A DNA stretch of 64,000 bases from Mugil cephalus (taxonomy: Eukaryota > Chordata > Actinopteri > Mugiliformes > Mugilidae): NCBI RefSeq assembly GCF_022458985.1, contig NC_061774.1:20368697-20432696 (forward strand). The letters are read 5' to 3'. The notes beneath the pieces are model-generated. The model saw only the letters and a program-made list of their open reading frames with translations, was not told the origin of the DNA and did not search any database. The position numbers and the translations under genes were made by a program. Shown here one piece after another: positions 11,860-32,000 of this stretch. Numbering within the stretch: the stretch's first letter is position 1; each line of letters begins with the position of its first letter.

Positions 11860-13851
11860 TCAGCGCTGCGGCTGTGAACCATTTTCTGTCCTTTCCTCTT
11901 TTTCCTCGTCCTCGTCCTCGCTGTCCTCCTCACTCTCGCTGTACTCGTAGTTGCAGCGGTTGGTGTTTACAAATAGGTCGCTCTCGTCATCTTCGGAGTC
12001 GCTACCTTCCTCCCCCTCATCTTTCTCCTCCGTATCCTCTTCCGGCTGTTTGTGCGTCTTGTCCTGTGCCGACTGCTCCTCCATAAACCCCTCTGGCCTG
12101 GAAGGAGGTATGTAGAATAAACACACGCTATATGCTCAGCTACAGAAAACGATGCACACTAGGACATTTATATGTGTGTTTGTGTTTCCACCCACCAGAG
12201 CCGCTGTTTTTGCAGGTACTGAACGTGATCTTTGTAAAGAATAAAGCTGATCTCTGCCTTCACCTTCTCTCCTTCCTCAATAGGATCCACGATGACATAA
12301 TCGCCTTGGGAACCACGAGAAACAGACGACAGAAAACAGAGAAGGTCATTTTAACTGTACAGGAGAAAGAGGCTTCACTTCAGCCAGTATCAACCAGTAT
12401 TGCTGAATTGCTGAATTATTACTAGTTATCACTGAAATGCCGTAATAATAAGCACTTTTGGGAAGCAACAATTTATAATTGAGCTGTAATCTGTTATTGG
12501 AGTAATGTCATGCAATATATTGAAACTATGGAAAAATGTCTTGAAAGTTGTTAATATGAAAATGTTTCTTCTTTTCACAGTGTTTCTACAGCACTTGTTT
12601 TGGAAAGAGCAACGTGTATTTGCACGTACTGAGGTGACTTTACAACGCTCACTATTCAGATATTTAACAGCACGGTTAAAAGGCTTTCAGGTCATGTGAT
12701 TTTCGGCAGCAATCTCTCGCTGCTCTGGTTCGAAACTCTAAACGAAACTCGTTGACCTCAGCAAAGACTGAACAATAAGAAGAGGAGGAATATGCAGCCC
12801 TCCCCCAAAACCCCAAGCCCTCCCAAAAACAATAAAAATCACATGTTTTCCAAGCTACAAGTGGATATTCAGGTTTGAAAAGTCCCACACACTTTGCAGT
12901 CACATTGTTGGCTCTGCCAGTCAAACCACGACCAAAAAAAAAAGAAGAAAGGAAAGGAAGTGTTGACTATTCAGAAATCCACGACATGATAGATGAGCTT
13001 TTCTTTCACCAGCTAGTTATACAATCAGGAAACTGCTCTAATATTACGTTACAAAACATAGCTTTATTACCAGTAATGTGAATTTATGTAAGTTAGCTCT
13101 ATATTTTGCTCAATTCCCATCAAGAAAGCTACAAATTTATCTCCAATCTTCCGGTTTAATCTTATTTGAGTAACCGCCATTCAAGATAAATTATAGCTTT
13201 TGATTGAAAGTTTAACAACAACAAGTGTTGAGTAACTTTTCAGCTTTATTGTCCAGTTTAAAATATTTCTTAGAAAAGCTATCCACGTAATAAGTCACAT
13301 TAAGCATTACATGATAAGTCTTACATAGGTCATAGATATCACTTGTGAGGGTGACATTAAGGATGTAAAATATCCCTATATATGAGAGGTAATAGATAAA
13401 AGTGGCTTATGAGTAAAAACAACAACAACAACAAAAAAGCCACAATCAGAGGCCGCATGTATATATGACAACTATAAAATATCACGTTTCAGTCCTCGTG
13501 CCACAGGAATATTTACTTAATCTTCACCATTTACCTCTCTTGATCCAGATGTTCTTGCGGAACTTGGTGGGCATGCTCACCAGGAAGGTCTCACCTCCAG
13601 CTGTGACTGCTTCATGGAGGTTGTTACCACGGCTACTGATAACCTGTGAAAGCGCACAGGTAGAGGATGGAGATGAGATTTTAGGGTGAAGACGTGGGTA
13701 TTAGCTAATGTTTTATTTTTACATGTGAGACGGTCAGATTTGGTGCAGGTCTGACGAAGGTTACCTTCACAATCTGCTGGTTCTCTGTGGGCGTGACGAA
13801 GTCTCCAAGAACCTCCTTGACAACGTGTTTGCGTTTGGTGGCCTGTGACAT
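11860..13851 (-). CDS. eif1ad: eIF1A-domain-containing protein (EIF1AD)
   Basis: EIF1AD is a small nuclear RNA-binding protein with an S1-like OB fold related to initiation factor 1A. Coding exons on the minus strand, in order, are 13765-13851, 13535-13643, 12196-12304 and 11860-12097. They sum to 543 nt, or 180 residues. The N-terminus reads [21 protein letters not shown]. The S1-like core, about 20-100, includes [26 protein letters not shown] and [18 protein letters not shown]. The tail is acidic, with ESDLFVNTN typical of the family followed by Ser/Glu/Asp runs, slightly longer than I expect for mammals. Junction phases agree, including a Trp codon split between the third and fourth exons. 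It is convergent with the b3gnt gene and on the same strand as ctsf. A ZNF143-like site about 0.9 kb upstream may mark its promoter. Confidence 0.93.
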
Positions 13852-14772
13852 TATAAATGGTGAACTACAGGTTCGTTCGCCAGCTGAGAAAGAAAGAAAG
13901 AAAGACCAGACAGTGTGGGTGGACAAAGCTCAGGTGAACAAGAAGGCAAGTTGTGGTCACTTAACTATACATTTAAGAGCTAAAGCTCTCAGTAAGAATC
14001 AAAAGTTGCACTGTTGCATGTAGGTTGATTTATTTTTATTTACTATATTTTATCAAATGTCTATTTTGTATCTTTTATCTTGCTTTTCTTCCTTCCTTTG
14101 CATTTTGTTCATTTAAATTTTAATTATATATGACGCGTGTATGAGATAAACATTTTCTTCGATTTTTCTATATGTGTACATATACAGAAATTGACAGATA
14201 AAAAAAATCTTAAATCTTTTCCTTAGTGAAATGTAGCATTACCGCTTTGCTTAAATTATATTAACAATCAGCTGCTTCTTACAACTAACACAAACTAATA
14301 ATTTAGCTGGACATGCTAACATTAGCTATCTCAAAGCGTATCCTCGTACTCATTCACGGCGTCACGGTTACGTTAATACCTTGAAACAAAGAAGAAACTG
14401 TTAAATATGCGTCCTCTTGAAGCGGAATACGTTTTTAACAGCGGCTGGAAGTCTGTGTGGAAAAAGACAGGTTAAAATCAACAGCTAAGAGCCAAACCAC
14501 ATGCGCTGGTGTTTTCTGAAAACACTGTTGAGAACTTACACTTCCGGGGTCAAAGGGCCTTTCGTTTTCAAAATAACAGTCGCTGTTTGTTTAATATTAT
14601 TTGTTTTATGGCTATGCGATATATAACAGGTCAGATAATGAAAGGTGCACTCGAAGGAAATGTGCCATATAAGTGTCCTCGAATGATATTAGTGATTTTT
14701 GACGGTAGACGCTATGTGTAGTTTGTTTCTAAATGTCTCTAACATCCGTAGTTCTTCCGTGGCCCTGCCTGT

Positions 14773-14791
14773 GCATTGTGGGAAATGGAGT
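14773..14791. promoter_or_regulatory. Predicted ZNF143/Staf binding site, probable eif1ad promoter
   Basis: The sequence GCATTGTGGGAAATGGAGT matches the long ZNF143 (Staf) consensus on this strand at all but about one position. Such sites usually sit within about 100 bp of housekeeping transcription starts. The location 0.9 kb above the eif1ad ATG implies a 5' non-coding exon. Binding is inferred. Confidence 0.55.
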
Positions 14792-14984
14792 TTTTGTTTT
14801 CCCCTAATCTGAGTGACGTTCAAGATCACACTAGCCATGCTGGTTTAGTGACTTTTTAATCGTTTAATGTGTTTTTTTTTTCACTCTACATTTCACGTGT
14901 ACACCTTAAATTTAATGTTTGTATGTTAGCTTATTCATAGTTCCAGTGCACATGAGGAAAAGAATATAAAAACACATTCTTCTG

Positions 14985-15150
14985 CATGGGTTCTCTCCAA
15001 AAACATACTTGTTAGGGTATTTGATGATCCTAAATTGACCATAGGTGTGCGTGTGAATGGTTGTCTGTCTTTCTGTGTTTGCCCTGCGACAGACTGGCGA
15101 CCTGTACAAGGTGTACCCCGCCTCTCACACAATGACAGCAATGATGGGTT
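14985..15150 (+). repeat. Dispersed teleost repeat tail
   Basis: The text TGTGAATGGTTGTCTGTCT, then CCCTGCGACAGACTGGCGAC, then GTGTACCCCGCCTCTC is a very common teleost interspersed-repeat pattern. Opposite-strand relatives lie at about 40655-40770 and 55940-56125. Family name not assigned. Confidence 0.7.
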
Positions 15151-15700
15151 CAAAGTCTGTTTTATTCAACCTTCATTCATATCTCACAGTCTTACAGTCA
15201 TTACAGTTGCATTGCAGCAACTAGTATGTGCAGATTCCACTGTAAAGTCCACGTGCCATCTTTCCAAAATAGAAACCTTTCAAGTACATAACATTAGCAG
15301 ACACTTGTAAACAAATAGCCAAGTATACTGACAAAATATTAGTCTACAGCGAGTAAGTTGGTCTTCAAGCACTGGCTCAGTTACTGAGTGGAAAGATGAG
15401 TTAAAACAATACCACCTAAAACACAGCAATCACGATGAACTGCCCGGCTAACGGAATGAAATGTGCACATCAAATCAAGTTTAAAATTAAATAAAGAAAA
15501 ATCGTCATCACATCAAAGCGAGCCTTATTCCAGCTGGTATGATTTTGTAGTTACATGATGTTTGAGGCATGAAGATAAAACACTAATTTGGTTTTAACGG
15601 AAATTAAACGTCGTTAGGACATCCAGTGAGTGTGTCACAGTGTGACTATGAGTAGTGTAGCTGCTGGGTCGGATGGCGGCCACTGGATGGTTTTGGTGGT

Positions 15701-22418
<6,718 letters not shown>

Positions 22419-24430
22419 GTTGTCCCCCTGTGCGGTACCGAGGAGAAAAGGGACCAGTGTCCGGTTTGCTCTCAGTTTAAAAAGGAGACAAGTGTTTGTT
22501 TTGGTAGAGGAATAATCGATATTAACTAAACCGCAGCGTTACACAACGGGTGCTCTCTTGTTGCCAAACAAAATCTGCTGTGGGAGGAGTCACGGAGGAT
22601 GAGGGGTGTGTCCTAAAAAAACACACGTAACGTTGCTCACTATAAATATTCAACAATAACATGTCAGACCTGTAATAGCTGTAATTGACTGATCATGTCA
22701 TTGTAAATAAACATATTTAATTACATAATCTAAGAAGAGAAAACTGATATCCTAATTCTAAGCGTGATAACATACAATAGACAGTGTAGACTCAGACAAC
22801 TGATCTATATTATCTATCTATCAATCAATCTATATATCTATGAGGTTTCATTAATTAGCAAAACTGCATATGGGGATCTTGAACAATTTTCATTTAATAC
22901 ATGGTAGTTTTTGTGAGCTGATAACTCTAAAATATGCTTTACCGATTGTGCATCACAGCCACTCCACTATGACTCGATATAACAAAGTTTAGACACTAGA
23001 GGGAGACAAACTACTGTACATTTTAACCGCTTGTTGCAAAAGAAAATCATTTGGAGATGTTGATACAGCTGTTTTGTAACACAGCTACATATTTCATATA
23101 AAACTGGTTAAGATGAGAGTTGTTGTATACAATACAATATAATTTGTGCATTTTATGTTGTACCTACCTACGAATGTTATATGTAACACTTTTATATTGT
23201 AGGATTGTAGTCAGAAGTGTTATTGTTATAAGTAATGACAACAACAGATTTTTTTCCCCATTTGTTTTAGTGCAAAGAAAAACAAGTAAATTAGGAAAAT
23301 GTTTACATTTTTTGACTTATCATTTAGTAAAACAAGTTGACAACAACCTGTCAAGGAAGAAAAATAAAACAAACAATAAAACTCCTCTGTTGATAATATC
23401 GTTGTATAAAATGACCGATATCTTTAATTATTAATGTGTAGCATTCTATGTTGTTTTGATAAAAGCAATCCATTTCTCCCATTTCCTGGAAAAGGTCGCT
23501 CCTCTAGATCTGAGAGTGAAAGTCGCCTTTCCCATTGTGCACATTTTTATTTTACAAGCAATTAACAGCATTTTACATAGATCCCATCTTATTTTAATAA
23601 TCACATTCTTGTTTAAGACACAAAAATAAAGGACCATCACATTGTTAGAAATTTGAGCAGATTGCTGTCTACTGTCTAGTCCTGTGTCTCAGTAACCATT
23701 AAGTAAGGAGGAGGGGAAAGCAATAATTAAAAATAAATAAATAAAAACATGGCAAGAATACTGGGATATAAATGACAGTGGAAGCCACCTTTATAATATT
23801 TAAAAACAGGTTGGCATAGGAAGAAGGCTGAAACTGTAAAGAAGAGGCAGTCGTCACTTGTCTCAGGATAGGACACACTGGACTAAACAGCACACTTCAC
23901 AAAATAGGACATAAACATACAACTAGTAACATGCAATATGTAAACACACTAATAATATATAATCCGTCTAATGCTGGTTGATTAAGGCCTACAAGAAAGA
24001 GAGGAACAACTTGAAAACAGCAGTGCAGAAAGTTAAGTGTCACTTTAGAGAACCTCCAGTCTGAAAAAGGAAAGATAACACACAACCATTTGATTATATA
24101 TACATGAGGGGAACAACAAGGTAAAATGGATATGATTTAGTTTATTTTTTTGTTTGTTGTTTACTTCTGAGCCCCCTCCAGTCCGGTAGGTGGCGGTATT
24201 GCTGGCTATCAGCCGCCAATCAAACCAGAAGAAGAAACCTAGACCCTCTGGTGTTGGGCCGCTTTTGGCCCGCGGGCCGTATGTTTGCTACCCGCTAGCT
24301 CTTCGGAAGGACGTTAACGCGAGTTGTTTTTCCCACTTTTACCCAGCGCAGCGTAAAAGTGCTGCCGTGAACGTTATGACTAATTTATATTTAGGGTTCA
24401 GGTTGTATTCGTAGCATCATCTGACGGGAC
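22419..24430. other. Head-to-head intergenic region of ctsf and aup1
   Basis: About 2 kb separates the two start codons. The ctsf 5' UTR and promoter should lie just above 22418 (TATAAATA at about 22642). The aup1 5' UTR should lie just below 24431. Between them is AT-rich sequence without recognised exons. Near 24185-24240 an imperfect inverted repeat (GGTGGCGG with CAGCCGCC) precedes AGAAGAAGAAA. Confidence 0.4.
24185..24240. promoter_or_regulatory. Candidate aup1 promoter element with inverted GGCGG/CCGCC arms
   Basis: GTAGGTGGCGGTATTGC, then CAGCCGCCAATCAAACC, then AGAAGAAGAAACC lie about 200-250 bp above the aup1 ATG. I have a general memory of a similar GGTGGCGGTAATGC phrase near vertebrate gene starts but cannot name the factor. 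Confidence 0.25.
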
Positions 24431-26018
24431 ATGGAGACTCGGGGGGTTGAAGACATGTTTGACTTTCGTCGGTAAGTCCGCTAACGGCTAGCTAATGCTA
24501 ACATGCTAAGTTGTCTAGTTAGGCGGAAGCTAATGCTAATTAGCCACAGTTCAGTTATGGCCTTGCGGTGAATAAATCTAGCGAAGGTTTTCGCGATATC
24601 ATCGGTGACATTTATCCCTCACTTGCTCAGCAATGTGCCAAAATTATTCTTTAGGAAGATGTGTTTAAATATTGTGTGTCTGCTGCGGTTTAGCTGAATA
24701 TAAACACTTTAATTTCAGCATTTGTTGTGCAACGCTCATTAAAGTGTACACGTCTTGTTACAAACAGCTGAAATGTTGTAGTATTACAGTAACTTAGCTG
24801 ATATTTGTTAAGATGTTAAGTGTCTCACATGGTAGCTGAAAAATTAAAAATAAAGGAAGATACCTAGCTGTTTTATTTATTTATTCCGAGTAATCAGAGA
24901 TAGCGGTTTTACTTGCATGTATGTAGTAATATAAGCCTTTTCAAAAACAGAAGTTGCACCACGTAATCAGAGAAAGGCTCGTCTCTTGGATGTTTTTCTA
25001 CAGTACAGGCGGGAGATAAGGCCTTTGGTTGTAGCAGGACCGGTTATGGTGTCGGTACTTAGTGCAAAATAAAACTAAATATGAGCGAGATGCTGTAAAA
25101 AGCCACAAACTAAACCACAGTAAATCATGTAGTGACACGTGTAATAACTGAAGAAACGAAAGCTGTGAATTAATGAGAGAGAGAGGTGATATTTTTCAAC
25201 ATGTTTTGCTTCACATGCTCGGTTTAGTATTGACAGAAACGTGTGAGCATGTTTATAAACAGTCCCCATTTAAAGAAAACATTAAGGAGTGCACATGTCC
25301 AACAATATTAAATGTGGAGTTGTTTTTTTTTTACTATTGTGAAATATAATGTGGCTGCACAGTAGAAGCTTTAAAGTAGCTTAACCTGATGCAGGATTAG
25401 TTGGTGATACAGTACTAGTTTGTCAATTAATAGAGATTTTTTTGCAGTCTAATTAACAAGGTCTGTTCAAATTAGAAGTTTTTTAAAGCCAATCCTGATC
25501 CTGTGCATATTTTGGTTTGAAAAACTTCATAATGATATGTGGACTGATTGAAGTTTGAACCTAAAACACACTTAGTGGAGATTCCTTTAGTTTAATTTTT
25601 ATATAGACAAAGATGAATACTAGTTGTAAAACCTTTAAGCGGTCTCTCGCTGACATTATAGTGTATAATAGTTACCATTTCCTTAATTTACCTCAAGCCT
25701 CATTTTACATGCATGGCAGTCGTGTTTTTTAACCTATTAACTTATGTGCACTGATACATCCTTACATACATCCTTGTTTGTTTGATTGTTTCATCTGTTG
25801 TGTTTAAAAGCTGTGATTCTTTCCCAAATTTCAGGTTTCCCAAAGATGCTGTTGTTCTCCTGCTGTTGCTGGTTTACTTTCCAGTCGGCATCTGTTTGAC
25901 GTTAATACGGATTTTTATTGGCGTCCACGTGTTCCTGGTCAGCTGTGCACTTCCAGAATGTTTTGTTAGAAGGTAAAGCTTTAAAATTATTTATGAACAC
26001 GTTTACCTCATCGTGTGT

Positions 26019-26056
<38 letters not shown>

Positions 26057-29000
26057 GTGTGCGACAATAATGATTCAGGTGCTAATAGAAATATCAGGAC
26101 AACAGCGGCTGTTAATACTACAACACACTTTATAATATGTACTTTGTGTCTCATCAAAAATAATTGCAGCCTGTCACAGTTTGAATCCCATTAAACACCA
26201 TTAAGACAAATGGCTTGTCAGTCTGACGTAATGATATATTTGTCATAGTAATATCCATGTTTACATAGGATTGATGACTGTATGGTTCAAGAACCTTAAC
26301 ATATGATAATATAATTACATATAATTACAGTAATGCATGCACATGACCTGTATGTTGCTGTGAGAGCAATAGGATTTAACTCTGATGGAGTTTACACCTG
26401 AGCTGTTCCCGAGGATGATTTATTGAACATCATACATACTCAAAATAATGTGCATTTTGGGGATTGAATTACTTGTGTTGTGGTTAATAATTACATCCCA
26501 ATGTCATCGGCTTATTTAATTTTATTTTTTTTAGATTTATTGTGAGGATTATGTGCTCAGTCCTGGGGATGCACGTGCGACAGAAAAATCCTCGCTCCAG
26601 AGACAAGAATACCAAGCTGTACATATGCAATCATGTGACGGAGTTCGACCATAACATTATCAACCTCCTGACTCCCTGCAATACGGTGAGTTTCATGTTT
26701 CATGTTTGCTAAGCCTTGCTGTGTTATACAGCATTTTTCAAACATCTATTCAAGGCAAGTGCTCCACTGGAATATCGCAACATGCACACAAGAATATGGT
26801 TTGTGGTAGAACTATGTCAGATGTTTTAATCAAAAATGTATATATTACATAATTCTTTGAAAATGAGTCTACATCTAGTTTCTCTAGTTTGTTCCTTGTG
26901 CTTGTTAGGAACTGGAACACACACACTTTTTTAGATCACCTTCATCTCAGTGCTTCATCTGAACCACTTTGAAGCTCCCTCAGTGAAACTTCAAGCATGG
27001 TTGCGTATGGTCGCGTGTTTGCAGAAGGGGACAGTTTGTGCACCGATGCATGAAAGCTTGTTGAAGACCTACCTGGTCACTGTCCAGACAATCTACAAGC
27101 TGCCCTTAGTGGAACTAAATGTGTAAATGAACATGTTACCTTTGCTCTGTCTTGTCTGATTCCTGCTCATTAGCCTCAGTTAGCGGGATCCACAGGCTTT
27201 GTGTGTTGGGCCAGAGGCTTCATGGAAATCCATTCGGCATCTGGCCACGCCGCCGTGGGAGAGTCCCTTCAGAGGTACTGCTCCACTGAAGGCACCGCAC
27301 CTTTGCTCCTGTTTCCCGAAGAGGACACCACAAACGGCCGCGCTGCTCTGCTCAAGTTCAGGTTAGTGCAGACGTTTCTGTTTCCAGGCAGTGTAAGAAT
27401 TCACGTTTAAGGCAACGACAAACAAGAGTAGAATATTAAGTCTCCGCCCAGTCTTGTGATAATATGCATTGTGGATGATTGTATCACAACTGGCCTCTAA
27501 CTGAGACTCCGGGGTCACATACATAACTGGTGAAGCAGTACAATGTTGTGCACCACAGCTCTGTTTGTGTGCACATGATAAAAAATAAATGTAGGATGCA
27601 CTGAGAGGTGAAATCCCTTATGGAAGGCACATACATTAGGATGTTAATTATTTATTTTACAGCGTTGACGTTAGTTCTTTTGGAGACACAAAACCTTCAC
27701 AGGGAGAGGAAAGCTTCTGGTAATCAAAGTAAATGAAAGCCTCTGTCAGTAATGAGGAAATACATAATTTAATTCTACATCAACATGTAGACAAGGCTGA
27801 TGGAAAACCACGTGCGATATCCATTATTATGATCAAATTACACATGTTCAATAATTTAATTTGCTAATTTATTCTTGTATAGTCTCGGTCATCGGTTTAA
27901 TTAGTTAATAGCAACAAAGACGGAACATATTCAAGAGATCGTCCCACTAATAAACACTCATCGATTAGACTGTTTTTTATTTATTATTTAATCGCTTTTT
28001 TTTGGCTGTCAAAGTCATATTAATGTCTTTGTTTCTCGTGTTCCTCTTCATGTCCTGGTTCAGGGTACAAGCCACCTTTTTTGTTTTGAGATCGTTTCAA
28101 TTGTTCCCATGATTTAAAAGCAAGATGTGAAACTGTGCTCGTAGAAAGGACACAGTTGAGTAGGGGTTTCTTCAGCGTGGCCAGCGACCACTATGTGTTT
28201 GCGCCGCTGGAGGAATGTAGACACAAGCAGCTCAGATCACCTCCAAATGTAGACTGAGCGGTCAGATCTCAAATGTGTCCTCGTTGCGTCTTAAGTGTGT
28301 TCCCACCTGTTCTTAAAGCAGCCGACTCGTGATCATCACTGCGCGTTAGTGCTCAGTTTGATAAAGGCCTAATTATCAACCAGACTTTCCTTTCTTTGTT
28401 TCTTTAGTTTCTGACGTCGTTCATTTGTTCACATTAGCTTTTACTGTAATCAGGAGAAGAATGAATAGTTATGCAACAGAGCGGTAAATGTTGGGATTTA
28501 TCAATATTTGCACATGGAGACAGTTTTTGGCTTCATACCCATGAATTTGGTTATTAAAAAAAAAAGAGGGATTTAACAAAGCCAGCCACAAATGATCATC
28601 CCTCTTTCACAGCACTTTGAGATAGAGATGAATTACTTCAGCAGTTGTGTCTCCTTGCTAATTTCCCTCTGGAGCTGGACAGAAATTAGTGTGAGGAAGT
28701 GAAAACATCTGCAAAATTGATTAATTTCTATTGTTAATTTGAGTAACTCAGAACCATGTGCACTCTATCTCGAGTGGAGATGGAGGTGCAGTTTTATAAT
28801 GAGATCATTGAGACTATTGCCACGGTTTTGTATGCTGAGTTCTGATATTTAGCACCGTCTGGTTTCTTAGTTTATTCTCTCTATGATGCAATAATAGTGA
28901 ATATTTCAACGTGTTATAAAATCTGAATTCTGTTTTGAACCAACTAAATCTAAATATATTCTTCTCCTCCAGCTCCTGGCCTTTCTCTCTGACCGAATCC

Positions 29001-32000
29001 ATTCAACCTGTGGCCTTACGGGTGACCAGACCATTGCTCTCTCTGGTAATGTCTTCTGAATTTTAAGAGAATATCAATACAATTAGTGTATTATTGACGA
29101 CATATTGTGCTAAAAACACATGTGTATGTAAGTACGTGGAGAGATTTATGTATCATGTTACTTCTATGGAAAATCATTACAAAATGAGTGAAATTTCCTG
29201 GAAGTAGCCACAAGCTGATTAGTGTTGGCTGCTTTAATCTAATTAATAATTAATTCCGTGTGCAGCAGTGGCCAATGTTGGGTTTTTGGACTTTACAGGA
29301 ATGTTTGAAAGTGGGGTTTGTTAGGGTCACCTGGACTCAACTGTGCAAACACCAAATTTATACCAAACTCTTACCGTGATTGTTCTTTATTGTCTCCCGT
29401 CCGTCCACAGAGCACACCAGAGTCCAGCTGGCTGACGGAGCTCTTATGGACATTTTTCGTGCCATGTACAGTGTACCATGTAAGGTACTAAATAATTTGT
29501 GTCATTATTTCTATCAGCTGTTGCTTTTTAACGTTGGATCCAGTGATACTCAGGAGCCGTGATTTTGGATAATTTAGTTTTTCTTCAGTACTGTTTGGTG
29601 GAGAACTGGATTATGTTGTAAACTAAATTCACTGATGAAGACCTTTGGTGCAAGTAACAACCCCCAGGCTCATCCACTCCAGCCAGTTCTAAATTAATTT
29701 TTTAAATGATCTTTTGATTTTCGAGGCAATGTGATGCCAGAATTTTAATAACTATAATATCTTCCATTACTTTTTCATCTTCATCCCAGCTGGCTTCCAC
29801 CAGTGTCCAGACAAGATGGTGAGTCCACACAGGAGTTTGCCAACAAAGTCCAGGAGGTAAGATCGAGTGTATATATATGTCTTTCCTTTGTAATAGTAAA
29901 ACAAATATTAAATAGCAGTAAGATAAGATCAGATAAGCCTGAAGCCAACACATACAGTATATAGAAGTATATATATGTATATTAAGTACAAACTAACTGA
30001 AACAGAGATCCTATAGTTCCCTAAAGTCCGTCTTTATTAGAGCCGTGCTTATCCACGTTCTCTAAAGTGCATATTGTGTGTTTTCTTTATCAGCTACTCG
30101 CTGTTGAACTTGGCTTGGTCTCCACCAAGATCACCAAAGCTGACAAAGCAGAACACATCAAGAGGAAAAGACATTCTGTCCCACCAACATCTACAAGTAC
30201 GCAAATCACACCGCGTTGCAACAAATCTTGACGATTCAAATTATTGTGTTTTTCTGGGTAAGTCATCCATACATTTTTATTAATGTAGATGTCACACCTG
30301 GCTCTATTGGCCTTGGATTCATGGTCCAGAGTTTGGGCACAGACGATCGTAGGATTGCTAAGATGGCCCAGCAGGTGAAGGACGTCCTGCCTCATGTTCC
30401 ACTGAATGTCATTGCTAAAGATTTAGGTAGGATACAGTTCAAATGCACGTTTATATTCAAGTTCATTCCTACTGGCAAATATCTTCTTGTTCACTCTGCA
30501 TCTTCTGTTCTGTCATCTCTACACCTTGTTGCACATCCTGACATAGGATTTAATTTGACGTACACTTAAAGCTCTCTCTTGATTCTACACAGCAAAAACC
30601 AACTGTGTTGATACCACCATAACGAATCTGCTGGAGAGCAAGGAGGAGGCTTCAGTGGAGGCAACCGGGATGTCGACATTTGGGGCGTCTAAGATCAGCC
30701 ACTATTCCTCTGGTTCTGCTCCCACTATAAAGGTTTGGTTATAAACGCTGTCGTGTCTGAGAAGTGGAATTTATAAGTCAGGATCTATTCTGACCTCAAA
30801 TGAACTTCATTTTTGATTTGAATTAGAAGTTACATATAAACGCAGAACTGTTTGATTTATTTGTATAACTGCTAACACTGATGAGCCAAATCATTATGAC
30901 CACACTGTGTGTGATCCGTTGTTGGTCCATCGCGCTCCTCTAAAAAACTGTAGAGGAGGACGATGGACCAACAACAGATTTCTGTCACTGTGTTACTTCA
31001 AGAACATGGTGGTTGAGATACCCCCAGATGAGAACCGGCACTCGTTAATTACCTTTAATTTAACTCCCATCGACATGAACAGTATTTTTTTTACCTCATG
31101 GGTTTTACCTCCCTGCTTTGTTTGGTTAATTAGTTTGTGCTGTTGTGTTATTTGTTTGAGTGAACAAATCTGTTTGGATGTGAAACTAAGTGTTAAAATA
31201 CCAAAGTCACGTCGTCTCTGACGAGCAACTCCTGTGCACCGCTAATTAAATTACGGGTTCTGTCAATGGATTCTGGTGGCTTTGAAGGAAACACAGAACA
31301 ACTTAACAAAAAAATCTTTGTTTTAGGTGCTTTTTTTGTTTGTTTGTTTTAGGTGATTGACTAAAATGTGTTTGTGCTGCAGATCCCATCCATCACAGTT
31401 TATTGTTCATTGCCTCTTGTCTGATATTGTCCAGTTTACTCCAAACCAGTGTGTGTAGGTAAACCTCAGTCGCTCCCGAAAGAAACCAAACTGTCACTTT
31501 AACTCCTTTAAGTTGTGGTTCTTCTTTTACGAGGCCTCGTGATTTGTTGCTGCTGACTGAGCAGAAACACACGCCTCACTGTTAAGACATAACATAACAG
31601 CACATCTAATATCCCACACACTGACATGTGCTGTTACAAGAACTTCACTTAATTTGTGAGCGGTTGCAGTTTTTTTCTGGCTCCTTGTCCAGTTGCAATC
31701 ATTTTAACTGAGGTGATTATTCCATTTTCTTTCCAGCCTGCTGCCAAATCTTTTGGGAAATCACCAGCCGACAGACATTTGTCTCTCCAGGAAAGAAAAG
31801 ACGCGCTGTATAACTTTGCACGAAGGTGAGGTTTTGTTCGTTAGCAGTGTCTCTTGATTGCCCAGAGAAACCTTGATTTAACACAGTAGCCAAAAAGACG
31901 GAAGCATCTGTCATATGTGGAGGAATCAAATTTTTTCTGATTTTTAATGCTCCATGTCTGTTCATGCTGATAAGACAGCAGCCAAAGCTGCTTCATTATG

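Larger units (their letters stand above)
13852..15700. other. eif1ad upstream region and ctsf 3' UTR
   Basis: From 13852 to about 14800 is the probable 5' UTR/intron and promoter of eif1ad, and a GCATTGTGGG site lies at 14773. About 14985-15150 is a dispersed-repeat copy. About 15160-15700 is the probable ctsf 3' UTR, and TTTATT at 15161-15166 reads AATAAA on the minus strand. No other exon is seen. Confidence 0.45.

Noticed and set aside
29411-29479. The upstream GTAAG donor of aup1 exon 6 as the true exon end
   Set aside because: It leaves phase 0, which puts a stop in the next exon; the donor five bases later keeps the AUP1 reading frame.
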